This document shows, piece after piece, positions 38,401-50,397 of a stretch of 64,000 nt of DNA. The stretch spans positions 4,355,501 to 4,419,500 of the forward strand of contig NC_044590.1 of NCBI RefSeq assembly GCF_901933205.1. The letters run 5' to 3'. The stretch's first letter is position 1. Each line of letters begins with the position of its first letter. Under the pieces are notes generated by a model, which worked only from the letters and a program-made list of their open reading frames with translations, did not search any database and was not told the origin of the DNA. The position numbers and the translations under genes were made by a program. This DNA is from Camarhynchus parvulus. Taxonomy: Eukaryota; Chordata; Aves; Passeriformes; Thraupidae.

Positions 38401-41306
38401 TTTGCTTTAGCCTGGAATACAAATATACAAAATTGTCCAAGAGCTGGAAGAATTGGCAGTGATGTGAAGCGACTCATTAGACAGTCTGATGGGGTTTAAG
38501 TGAAGGGGCTTCCCAGCCTGCAGAGCACTCACCTGGGTTCCCCAGGAGCGTGCTCTCTGCAAGTCACCTTGAAGCAACCCTTGACAGGAATAGAAAAGAA
38601 ATCATCAAGTATTATTAATTATAATAGGTTGTTGTTGCTGGCTAAGATTATAATAACTTAATTGAAATAGTGTCTTGAGCCATAGCATAGTGTTCTTGAA
38701 ATCAGGAGCTCACTCTTGGTGAAGTTCTCTGTGGTGAGATCTGGCCCCTGGACATCCTGAGATGTGCTGGCTCTTAAACTGACTTACATCTCTTTCCTTT
38801 TCTGATGCTCTCTGGAAAAACAGTTTAATGCATTTCTAGCTTATCTAGCCTCAGGTCAAGTAGCTGGGCAATTTAAAACGTGTAAAAGCAGGCCCTTCCA
38901 AAAATGCAGAACGGGAGTAGTGATGCAGGATTTCCTTTTCCACAGGACCATCTTTCTTCCTCACTCTCCCCCTCCACGCGTTGTTTTGATTTAACGCGCC
39001 CCTGTTTGAAAGTGTATCTTAAAAGACCGTATTTTACTCATGTTGAGTAATGTTCTGCCTCTTTGAACTTTGCCTCTGTGTGAAGAACACAGCCAAGTTT
39101 TAAAAATGCAGCTGCAAGCTGGAGCTGAAATTCCCCTGCTCCCTCTGGCAGCCTTAATCAGCAGAGCTCTCCTGGAGCTGCGCGCTGCCTTCCAAGCGCT
39201 GACAAAGCGGGATGGGTGCAGGGCTGGGCTACCCAGCTCTGCCTGCCCTGCAAGGATTCTGCTGCCTTGTCCATGCCCACATCTCCCAGCTGCATCACAC
39301 CAGCTCCTTACAGCAGGAAGGAGCTGGGGTTTGGAGTGGGATTTTCCCCTCTGTGAGCACAAGCCCCTGAACTTGTACTGCTGGGCATGCAGGATCTTAC
39401 AGTTTCAAAAAAAATTACTCAACAAGATGGCATGAAAATCCTTAAACATGAAAGAAGAAAAGGGAATTTAATCACAAAACAATAGTGTGATGGAGAAGGA
39501 TTACTTCCATCTCTGCAGAAGCTTAGTTTTGCTATAACCACAGCAGACCCTTCCTTGTGGAAGGATGTGGATGTCTCACTTAACTGAAGTGTTCAGTTCT
39601 GAAAAGGTCAATGTGAAATGCTCTGCAGCGACTTGAGTGCTTTGCTCTGGGTTGTATCTATTTTGTTTTAACAGAAAGATTGTCAAAAATTAACTCATCT
39701 CTCCAAAACAATTTGTTCCTGTCAGACTGGCCTTTTCCATTCCCATTTATCCTTTCCACTTCACTAACTCTCTGGATGCATCTTGGTCCCTTTCAAGTCA
39801 ATAGCACAAGTCCAAGTGACTTCTTTTAAACTTTATCCAGCCCCTTCATTCTCCTGGATCTGTGTTTACTCCTACCACCCTTCTTAGGAGTGATGTGAAA
39901 GATTGCTGAGTATAGACAGTCCTCCAAAATAAAGGAATATTAGTATTTCTTACATGAGAAATGTTGTAATTTAAAAATTCTCTTTCTCCTCCTGAGTCCA
40001 TGGAACTCTGATAGAATAATTGTTGATAACATGCCCCGTGAAAAATGAAATAGCTGGGAGCCAAATCTATATGTGGGAAATTGAGTTAAAGAAATCTCAT
40101 AAAAAATAAACAGTATATAAAAAACCCAAGGATTTTAAAAGCTGATTATTCTACTAGTGTCCCAGTTTGTTTATTTTATTTCTATGCCAGCAGAGATTCC
40201 CTCAGAGATTAACACCATGGACTAATGCACAGATGGGGCCAGAAACTCGAAAGTCATCTGAATATTAAGAATTTAAATCTTTAGCCTCAGTGATTTGAAC
40301 AGAAAGCCAATTATGAGGCTGAATTAGTTTTCAAATTAAACTGCAATTTAAGGCATGTGAAATTAATCTTTTAAGGCATATAGTTGCATTTGTATATATA
40401 TTCATGGGGAGAATTTGGATTCTGCAGTTCTGGCTTGTTCCTCTTCTCCAACCTGACAGTGCAATTCATGAGGAGATGCCTGGTGTGCCTGGTTGTTCAG
40501 TGAAGGAACAGAGCAGGTGTAGCTGGCTGGCAGGGCCTGAAATCTGAAGAGAAGATGTTTAATTTTAAAAAATTAATAGGATACAGAGTGAATCCCTCTT
40601 CCTGCTACTGCAGCCCATTCCAAAAATGCCGTAGCACTGCTCATAGTCAAAACATTCAAGATGTTTTTTCCAGCCTGGAGGTAAGTTAATTTTAGAACTC
40701 TTCATTTAGGGAGGTCTCAGTTCAAGAGAGCACCTGAGCAGGTTCATGGATGAGGCTGCCACACATTCTGGTTTGTAGCACTAGAAACTTAAAATAATGC
40801 TGAATGTTCCAGAGAGATCATGCACAGGTAAAATATTCCAGAGGGTCAGAGTAGGACTCAGTAGATTCTTCCATTCATCCCAGTGGTATTCACAGGTTGG
40901 GTGCCTTACTTCTGGATCCATCCCAAGCTTGAATATATTCATCTATGGTGGTGCCATCTTCTGCACCCTGGGCAGGTGCTGCTCTTATCCTTGCACTTCA
41001 TATGCTATTAAAAATGGCTTTTCCCAACTTGATTCTATTCTCTCACACATTACACACAGACTTAGGATACACAATATTCTTTTTCAAGTTCTTTTGCTCA
41101 GCCAAGCACAATTTTAAAGTAAGAAGTTGTTTTTCTGCAGACTCATGTGATAGTGCTTTCCATTTTCTTTCGAGGTGAGTGATTATGAAATCTGTGCTCT
41201 TAATTTCCTTTTCAGAAGCATGCAGTCCCAAGAGCAAGGAAGTGAATTATAGGACTGTAAGGGAGAAAAAAAAAATGCAAATCCCAAGACTGGTGGGTTC
41301 GCCCTC

Positions 41307-41319
41307 AAAAAAAAAAAAA
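41307..41319. repeat. Poly-A run (13 A)
   Basis: Thirteen A after GTGGGTTCGCCCTC, with a second A-rich tract about 40 bp upstream. No SINE promoter boxes are convincing. Confidence 0.85.
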
Positions 41320-44300
41320 GGCCATGTTGATGTGAAGGAAAAAATAAGTGGAAATCATGATCTGACAGCAGTTTAGGAGGGAGTTACAACTGAACACTGT
41401 CATAGCCTACACTCTGCCTCCTTTTACCCAGCAGTTACAAATAGCATGGTATGATAATAATAACATAATAACATTTATATTATATTTCACCACTTTATAT
41501 TGTATTGCATTCTAGTGTCAAAATCCAGGGATTGGATTGCAGCCTTGTGGAGGATGTGTTCAGTGTCAGGTTGTGTGCAGCTGGGGCTGCATGATTCCTG
41601 GAGTCCCACATGCCTTCAGTGCAGCATCCAACCTGGGTGTTCAGCACAGTTCAGTGGGGATGTTCAGGATATCTTGTCCTAAGCAGCCATGCTTTCCCCC
41701 TTCTTTAAATTAGCCCTGGAAATCGAGAGGATGCATGTGCAGGAACTCAGCCAAGATGAACCTGGTGCATTTATGCAGCCAGAACCATTTGCTCAGAGGC
41801 TGGATGTGCCTTTGCCCACCCTGACGTTGGACTGGTGAGATTTCTCTGGGGTAAGGGGGTCTCAGTGAGCTGCAGGCTGCTGGAGGGGAGTGATCTCCAA
41901 ATCTGGCGAGGGCCACGTGTGTGCTGCAGTCAGTGCATCTGCTCCTTGGCTCTCCGGAGGTATTTATTCCATTTTTAACAATCAGGAGGTCCTATTTCCG
42001 TCCTGGGTGACAGCAGCCTCTTCAGCTCTCTCTGTTGTCTCTCCAGACCTGCTCGCTCTCTTTATTCTCATTAGGCTGGCTCTTGCCCTGTCTGAAGCTG
42101 AAAATCCAATGTCTCTGCTAATTAGGAAGTGGCATCCGTTATGAATTAGGTTAGCTGCTTGAAAGGTCAAAATTTGCCAATGATTACAAAAATTATGGTG
42201 AAGGAGAATGACAGTAGCTATCAGTTACAACGGAAAGAATATCATTCAGATGGAAAGTGCTGCCTCTATTTCATTTGTTTTTTATCCAGAGCATGTGGGA
42301 TGCAGTTTAATTTAAGTATATTTGCAATTTATTACACCTGCAGTACTTGCACTCACTTCTGTCATCTTGATGTCTTGTCCATTTTCCTGTTCACCTCAGT
42401 GACTCCACTCAGCACCGTTGCTGGGTCAGCTGCCCAATTTCATTTGAAACCCTTAACAGTGAGTGTGTGAAATTGTTTCACATCACCCATTGAATACATT
42501 TAATATTTTTTCACTTGAGGATGCAGGTTTGTTAGATGAAATGCTTTAGTCTTTAACATTACAGAAAGTTCAGTTGTACTCTGAGGACTTTTTCAGGATC
42601 CCATCATACTTATCATTGGAACTTGGTTTTGATGCCTTTGCTTTTTCTTGTGTGTGTTTCTGTCCCTGAGATGTTGCAATGAGTGAAATCACCTAAAGGG
42701 TGAAGTGTGCCTGTTATGAGTAGTGGCATGAGTTTCCCATCCTCTGTGGGAAAGGAAATGATTATCAGGAAACTGAGTGGAAAATTTTAGTTTTAGGAAA
42801 TGTAAATTTTACACTGTTCTTCAGTATTTAATCTTCCCACAAGTCTTACTGTCTTCTCTATATAGCATCAGATGCAGAGGGTTCACTAAGTGAGCTTTCC
42901 AATTTAGGGGGAAAAAATGAGGAGTAAGGGGAAGTTTCCATTAGTACAAAGCCATTATTAACTTGGGTTAATGAAGATCTAATGTAACATGGCTAGCACC
43001 ACATGTCTGCACATAATGATTCCGTCCTTTTCTATGGGGGAATGATTAAATTAAGTATCTTGTAGGTCAAAATTAGACTGAGAAGGTTAACCAGCCTTTA
43101 ATGATTCTGCAGCCATTTACCAGCCGTTTAAAAACATAAACTGTAAGATAAAGCTGGATAGAGAAACAGCATTATCAGTAAAAAGTGGGTGAATTTTTAG
43201 TGCTTACTGTTTATATCATAGGAGAAGACTGAGAGGATTATGTGGTTTTGCAATGACATGTGGGATAAAGGGCAAAGTGAAAGGAGTTTTGATTTTTATA
43301 TTTTGTTGGATTCCTGGTGAGTGCCCATTAGCTCTTTATTTTAACATGCATTAAATCTAACTAATGGATATCAAACCAGCTTAGAAAAATGGCAATTATA
43401 AAGCAATTGTAAGAAAGACTTCAGGAGCACAACTGTGCCAAAATATTTCTTGTGTGCCTTAGACTCCTGAAAGCTCCATCTTTATGGAGAAATGAAGTTG
43501 CATAGGTGGGAGGGCAGAAATTGCAGACAACATGAGGGGAATTAGCAGCCCTCAGCATGCTTTGGGACTGTCTGAGCCACAAAGAACTAGGCTGATTCTC
43601 AGATTCCAGAGTGATTTGAGGGGGACATTTGTTTATGACTGTGCTTATCTGCTTACTCATGCTCAGGGCAGCTATCTCTCTTGTTCTGCTTTTCTTTTTC
43701 CTTAGTGTGTACAGATGGAATGAGATATGGTGAATCTAGCAAAATCTCTTTGCAGGCTTTTGCAAGGAGATGCAATTCATTTTAAAATTGACAAACAAAA
43801 CTGAATGTACAGGTATAAATTATCTCCCTTTGCTTCCATTCCCCCAGGTTCTGTAAGGCATTTTTTTGCCTATCCTGTAGAAACTTTAATTAATCCAATG
43901 GGAATATTTTCCATAAGGTTTGCTTTCAAGCATTTCTCTCATGTGTCTTATCCATGGTTAGAAACAAAACCATCTCATTTGACAAAATAACATCTGGGAG
44001 GTTACAGTCTCTGGGAAATCAAAGGGAATGCATTGGGAAGTTACAGATTCTGGAGGTCTTGCCTTTTATTGATAGATCTCCTTCGTCATGCCATCCATTA
44101 ATTTGAACTCAGGTGATATATGAACTCTGCACATTAGTTAATGAAGGCTAATGCACACTAATCTTGTCATCACTAGCTGTGCATGGTAATTCAATCTGCT
44201 GCTCAGAAGAGCTGTTCAACATGCAGCAAATTTGATTTAATATTGACATGATGTACTAGGTTTGGTATTTTATTTAACATACCATGTGCCTTATTTGATG

Positions 44301-44947
44301 AGAAATGGTTTTCTTTCAATAGGTTACATACCTGAGTTAGGCCAGGTGTGTAGTTTAATGCAATTATATCAGATATATATCTGGTATATCTGCACTGGGT
44401 ATTCATCCTGTGATACACTGCACAGACTGGGGCAAATTTCTGAGTTTGGGCACTTTATGCATTCCTTTAATGTTGTCAGTGTGCTTGAGAGCAAGCCCTG
44501 GAGAGCAGAAAAATAAAGGTGATGCTTTTCTCAGGCACTGAAAGCAGAAAGTCCCTTTTGCCCTGTTACACTTGTTTAACCTACTCTTGGAACTTCATCA
44601 CCACTAACAGGATCTGATGCAAAATTGACAGAGTACAGATTGAAGGTCTTTAGTGTGACTTGGAGGAGTTTTCTCAGTGTTTCTGCTCTGTAGTAATTGC
44701 TCCTAGCCTCTGTTTGGGTAGGATATAGAGCTGTAAATATGGTGTGGTTAATACTTTGATTTCCACAAAAGACACACATCCTGTGGGCCAGATTAGGCAG
44801 TCAGTACTTTGTCACTTAAAGGCAAACAATACCAGCTTCAATCCTCGAGTGTGTTTGAGCTCTGCTCTCTGCCACTGTATATTTGCCTAATTTGTGTAGT
44901 ATTAGGGACTGGATACAGGGATATATTGCCTTTATTTTAATATAAAG

Positions 44948-44971
44948 TACATGGAGATGTATCTCCATGTA
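44948..44971. repeat. Near-perfect inverted repeat (11-bp arms, 2-bp centre)
   Basis: TACATGGAGAT, then GT, then ATCTCCATGTA: 24 bp that can form a cruciform or bind a dimeric factor. It lies in unique intron 6 sequence. Confidence 0.8.
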
Positions 44972-45423
44972 AAGGACATAGAAGCATGACATTATTTACT
45001 TTATTGCAGGTAAATCATCACCAACCATCTGAGCACAGAGCAAGAGTTTATACAGCACCCAGAGGATGTCAGACACTTTATCTGTGTATATCCACATCGC
45101 TCTGTGGAATACTCTTGTGCACAGATCTATGTTTGTGTCATTCACTGCTGCACGCAGGTATCTGGAGGATAAATCTTGCTTAAAGACAGGCTAAATGCAA
45201 AGCAAACCAAGTGGAACATGGCAGGGGGGTGGGTTACACCAGCTGATCCCTCAGGAACCATCCCTGGGGATGGTGCCCCCAGCATGGGGAACAGGAGATG
45301 CTGTTGGTCAGCACCGCCAGGTGGGAAAAGTGTGTCCACAGGAAAGGGAGAGGAGATATCAGCCACTGTCCAGACTGTGGAGAGGGAGAAGCAATTTGCA
45401 GCCAGTTTACAGCAGACTGTGGT

Positions 45424-45446
45424 CAGACAGACAGACAGACAGACAG
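45424..45446. repeat. (CAGA)n microsatellite
   Basis: Five to six CAGA units, 23 bp, perfect. Confidence 0.93.
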
Positions 45447-48188
45447 CCCCAGGGAGAGCCAGGAAGGAAGTGGCTGCTGCAGCTCCGTGTGTGCTGCAGC
45501 CACACAGGGCCCTTTGCAGAGGTCCTTTTATAAGGTTACAAGATAGTAATTAATGCCAAGTTCCTCTCTTTATTTTCTCTGTGGTTGGGTTTCATAATGG
45601 AAATTAAAGATAGGAGATAGGGAGCAGATTGCCTCTTGAAATACAGCTCCCTGGTGCTCAGTTCACGACTTTAGAGACATTTGTCCAGCCCCATCTCCTT
45701 TATGGAGATGCAGGTCAAATGCTGCTGAAATAGTCCTTTTTCTCAAGAGCAGATGTGCTTAGTCCAGTGCTACACCACAGGAAAGGAGCAAAAGGGTCAG
45801 AGAAAGAGTGAAGGAGACCTTCTGTGCTCTCCATCCACAGCACAGCTGCTGTCCCCCACCCCCTGCCACCAGAGCTGCAGCCTGGCAGGTTCCCCCACCA
45901 TTTCATGTATGTGCTGGTTAATTTTGGAATTTACAGTACAGTCTGAGACACCCCACATGAGGAGGGACCACAACTGTGGGGTGCCCTTGTCTGAACCTGG
46001 AAGTCCAAATGACTTTCAGAGCTGGTTTTTTGAGCTAGAAGTGCATCATGAAATACCACCTGTTTTTTGGAATACATCCTAAGACTGCACATGTCCTAAA
46101 ATAGATTCTGTTTTCCTCTTCCGCTTCTGTTTTCATTAGCCCCAGGTTTTGACATTCTGTTCAGAGATATTTTCAGTATTGAATGCATTAAGATAACATA
46201 AATTCCAAATCAAACATCTAATTCGGCATATTTCCTATTTGAATTTCTCCTGTACATTTTCCCTGTAGTTATCTAAGGGTTGGTTTCATTATTTGTATCA
46301 GCTGTCTCGTGATAACTGGTTTTGCAAAAGAGCAAAAAAACGAATGCTTGTAGAGAAAATAGAGAAAATTTGTTGCTTGCACAGCCTTGTTTCAATTCAG
46401 TGTTCCTTCCGTCTTCTGAAGTTTATTGATCAGGAGAATGTTAAAGTTGTTGAATAGTTTGTTTTCATTTCACAAATGTGAATCAGGATTATTGCAGAAA
46501 AACAGGGATGTATTCATCATTAAGATTTGCTTTACACATTCATTTATTTTTTAATCTATAATTCTTATTGAACTAAGAAGACTCACAGGAATATATGTAT
46601 CACCACCGAGAACAGAAAGAGCCTGATTGAGGCAGATGGAAGATCAGCAAAGCACTTCACACAAGTGCAAAAGTACAAACTTCTTTTGCACTTCTGCTAA
46701 TACTGAGAAACACTGGGTTTCCCAGAGCTGGGAAAGGTGCTGGGGGGATTTCCTGCATGCTGAGTGGCTTAAAAACACTTGGCTAAGGTACCAAATGCCG
46801 CAGCCATTTAGAGCATGTGGTGTTTTTCAAGTCTTTTGCAAACAGATACAAGCTCTGCAGCTCTCTGGTCTTCCTGAACTGGGAGTGTGGTAGCTCCCAG
46901 TGTGACCAGGCTGGGTGTGCCAGAGGAGACACAGCACGATGCTGATGCAGCCACATGGCCTCAAGTTTGCCCATGGCTCACATCTAACCCGGAGAGCAGA
47001 ACAAACTCGGCTCTTTTTGTAAAGCCACATGTGGCTCCATCTCAAGTCAGCTCAGGTTCTCGCTGGGAGCACTTTGCATCTCTCCAGCATGGCAGGCTCA
47101 TGAGTTGGTCTGTGCTCAGACTTCCCACGTGCACAGTGTTCAAGTGGCACCTTCCCTCTTTTCATGGATGCTGTTGGGTTTGGTGATCACAAACAAGGTT
47201 ATGTCTGGTTTTGCTGTCTCTCTCTTGCCTCCCCCTCCTCTTCTCAGGTCTCATATCATTATACTCATCCACTGTTGCAGGTTGCTTTGTGTGAGCAGTG
47301 TGTGCCTGCCCTTCTACTCATTCCCTCCCACCAATACAACAAGTGTAAAGCTGGGCCCTGTGAGCTCTGGGGGGTCACAGGACCATGCAGCTGCAGGAGT
47401 CCATCCAATCAAGTAACATCTTTTACGCTCATAATGATAATTTCCCACTTTAGCAGAACACCCTGCTGCCAAACTCCAGTGCTAATGAGCCTGTCAGTGC
47501 ATCAGTGCACTCCGACAGTATCGAGAATGGAGGGATTTGTTTTTTGCAAGGCAAATGAAGACACTGATGATTAGCAAGAAACAAACCAACAATTCAATAC
47601 ATCACTGGCCACACATACCAAATCATTGATTTTCTGTCCTGCTGGGCAGCAGATGTTGTATTTGCTCTGCAGAAATGGATTTTTTAATCCTGGAGGGACA
47701 AGAAAGGTGGATGTTTCTCCAAGAACTGGAAGCGGCAGGCAGTTGCTTGCTGCACTGGGCATGGGCATGTTGATGGTGTCCTTCTGAAGCTGCTGAGAAG
47801 GCTGATGGGCTTTCCACTATTAAATTCTGCTTCTCAATGCATGTGAATGCAGTGATTGGATGGGAAAAAAAATCTCCTGTGAGAATCTGTGAAATTGCAG
47901 GACAAAAAATGCTGCCCTAAAACTTACAATCACTGAAAGAATTAGAAGTTAATCATAGATACCCTCACATAACTTCTCTCTATCTACCAGTTACGTGTAA
48001 TCAGCATCCTTCCAGATCATCCATCTCAGCAGTGTTGCTATTTCCATAATCCTCGCCTTGCCTGTCTGGATTGAAGCGAGCTGTCTATTCCACAGCATTT
48101 CTGAACAAAATTCGTGCCCCCAGGTCAGAGGGGCCACAGCCTGCTGTGCAGTGAGGTGGCCCTGCTAACTCCTCTTGCCTCGTTCCAG

Positions 48189-48361
48189 GGACCTACGTGA
48201 TGACGGTGACGGCGAACGACGCGGACGACGCCACCACGGCCAACGGGATGGTGAGGTACAGGATCGTCACCCAGACCCCCCAGAGCCCCTCCCAGAACAT
48301 GTTCACCATCAACAGCGAGACAGGGGACATCGTCACCGTGGCTGCTGGCCTCGACAGGGAG
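48189..48361 (+). CDS. CDH4: R-cadherin (CDH4) exon 7: first part of EC2
   Basis: This internal exon is 173 bp. Its first two bases complete the glycine codon split with exon 6, and it ends in phase 0. The acceptor is CGTTCCAG and the donor is the strong GAG|GTGAGT. It encodes [29 protein letters not shown] and [14 protein letters not shown]. The DXD calcium ligands (mature D134 and D136) lie at exon residues 11-13, and a second DRE for the next inter-repeat calcium site closes the exon at residues 56-58. At 173 bp it is one codon shorter than E-cadherin exon 7 (176 bp as I recall), as expected for the N-/R-cadherin branch. Third-position GC is extreme, 55 of 58 codons, and the exon is rich in CpG. 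The rest of EC2, EC3-EC5, the membrane segment and the catenin-binding tail are outside the window. Confidence 0.97.
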
Positions 48362-48422
48362 GTGAGTTTGACACCATCTTACCAGGTGTTGGTTGAGGGT
48401 TGCTGATGTGAAAAGCACAAAC

Positions 48423-48428
48423 CCTGTC
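48423..48428. repeat. Left target-site duplication of the solo LTR
   Basis: CCTGTC lies directly before the TG of the LTR and matches the copy directly after the terminal CA at 49050-49055. The base beyond the hexamer differs on the two sides, so the duplication is 6 bp. Confidence 0.75.
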
Positions 48429-49049
48429 TGTTGGGGAAGATGAAACAGGAAAGCCTTATAAATATGATTGCCTGGCAAAAGATTTTGAGAATATGGAAAC
48501 TGTAAGCAAGATTGAAATGAAAGCAAGCTTTGAGATACCTTAGTTACTGAACGACTGGAAAACAATGGTGTGGCTGGCTGAAGGTGATCCCCTTTTGATG
48601 AAACAACACCCTCTGCTTGCAGGCAGGTCCAAGGGTCAGAGCAGACCCCACTAGCTTAGCAGAAGGGGTCCAAAGAGGAGTTTTCAGGGTTTAAAATGTA
48701 ACACAGTATGGTAATGTAGTGATTCTTATAGGCGGTATGTAAATGCTATAGAATTTGTACCTTGTACTAGATTGGTTAGTGAGAATTAGAATATTCAACA
48801 CAGAAGATTTATTGTATTGTAAGGGGAGCCTCGCTCTCTTACGCTCTTACCCTCTCATCCTCTCTCTCTCTCTCTCATCCTCTTTACCACTGTCTTTACT
48901 TCTCTCGGGCCTGCTCTGAGCTGTGGCTGGCAGCTCCCAGCAGGGCCCTGCACCCAGGCCCTTTGCAATAAACCCCAAGTTCCACGACCTGGCTTCAGAG
49001 ATCTCTTGTCTCCATCCGTCCCCACCATCCTACCCCTGACACTCCTACA
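48429..49049 (+). mobile_element. Solo LTR of an endogenous retrovirus, sense to CDH4
   Basis: This 621-bp element starts TGTTGGGG and ends CTCCTACA (TG...CA ends). It is flanked on both sides by the 6-bp direct repeat CCTGTC (48423-48428 and 49050-49055), as expected of a target-site duplication. A 6-bp duplication fits alpha- or betaretrovirus-like (ERVK-type) integrases. Near the 3' end are a (TC)n run at 48861-48876 and a poly(A) signal AATAAA at 48967-48972, followed by a GT/TC-rich tail as in an R-U5 region. No internal gag, pol or env sequence and no second LTR are present, so recombination between two LTRs probably removed the provirus. The intact duplication suggests a fairly young insertion. 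I cannot name the family. The ends are inferred from the duplication and the TG/CA rule. Confidence 0.8.
48967..48972 (+). terminator. Poly(A) signal AATAAA inside the LTR
   Basis: A canonical AATAAA lies within TTTGCAATAAACCCC, the usual arrangement near the R region of a retroviral LTR. It is in the same orientation as CDH4 and about 606 bp after the exon 7 donor. Whether it is used in CDH4 transcripts is not known. Confidence 0.6.
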
Positions 49050-49055
49050 CCTGTC
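49050..49055. repeat. Right target-site duplication of the solo LTR
   Basis: This is the second copy of CCTGTC, directly after CTCCTACA. It pairs with 48423-48428 and marks the right edge of the element. Confidence 0.75.
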
Positions 49056-50363
49056 TTTGATGCCAAGGCTCTAAAAGCTGGAGCTGAGGTGTGGAGATCA
49101 CAGTGTTTGCTTCTGCAGCAACTGTGGGCCATCATGGCTTTGATGTGATATTTTTGTCTTAATCCATATCAGTCAATGAAACCCTGAGAGAATCTTCAAA
49201 CTACAGGAGCTGATATTTTCCTCTCCTAAGTTTGTAAAACTCAAAGATGTAGAAAATACTCCAGGAGGCATAGGGGGATGAATAAATGGTCATTTGTCCC
49301 CACTTCTGTTGAGGGGAGATAAAGTGCCAGACATCTGTGGCTCTTTCTAGACCTATCTTTCTTAATTCTTTGCATGTGATCCCTGGAAAAGGAACACAGC
49401 CTGCACTCAGCACACTTCATGTCCTTGTGTCATTTCCAAACTAGTAAAATGTCTTCTATTGATTTGGGGTTTGTGTGATGTTCTGCCTATAGTGCCTCTT
49501 CTTTCTGGCATTTTACAATGTGCAGCTTTTCCAAATGCAGCAGAAATTTCACTTTTACTGACAAAATAATACTCTGCCAGTGTAAACTATATAATGTGAT
49601 TCTCAGAGCTCTGCCTCCTGTGGTTGTGGGTGTAGCTCCAGGACAAAGCATTTATGCCTCACACATTAAACAAAAACCAGTGCAGTGTCAGTGGTGGGAT
49701 GGAGTGAGTGGGGAAGGAGGGGATGGGATCAGTGGGTGTAAAGGGAGAGAACCCCAGAACTTCAGGTTTGTTTTTATTCCCTATTGGATGTGCAGGTGAT
49801 GGAATTCAGCTCAATGCAACTGGGAGGGCTCTGTGGGCTAAGTGATGGGAACAATGGGCCACAGAGAGTATGGAAGGAAGGGCTTGCTTAGTCTGAGGCT
49901 CGGGTGTTTATTTTTGGGCAGTCCCCAGAGCCAACACATCCAGTGGGAGAGACCAGTTTGGGAGAGCCCAGTGTGCTGCGTTTCTGGGAGAAGGCACCAG
50001 AAACTGGTTTTGTTCTTCTTGCTCTCCTTTCCTCCTCTGTGGCAATGGCAGGGCAAGCAGGAGTCCCCACATGTGGGCCTGGGACATAAACTCTAAGAGG
50101 TGAAGCCTCCAGAACCTTGGAGATTTTTCCTGTGCCCCTCAGACCAGCAGAACACCTTTGGCCCCACTGCTGATGCTGTGCCAGGCTCCAGTCAGGAGAC
50201 ATTCCCTGCCAGGGATTGTTCCCATTTCATTCCCATCTCTGGGGCTGCTTTTTTTGGTTCAGGGAGCTCGGGGAGGAATCCCAAAGGCAGCTGCAGAGAG
50301 TAGATAAAAGCCCCAGCAGCAGCTCAGCAGCACATGTGGAGCCCAGGGGCATCCCGGGACACC

Positions 50364-50397
50364 TGGGATGGGATGGGATGGGGATGGGGATGGGAAT
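50364..50397. repeat. GGGAT-type short tandem repeat
   Basis: Three GGGAT units are followed by three GGGGAT or GGGAAT units, about 34 bp of purine-rich repeat. Confidence 0.85.

Noticed and set aside
41285..41320. GGTTCGCCC next to poly-A, resembling a SINE tail
   Set aside because: The B-box match is incomplete, no A box was seen and no flanking duplication was found.
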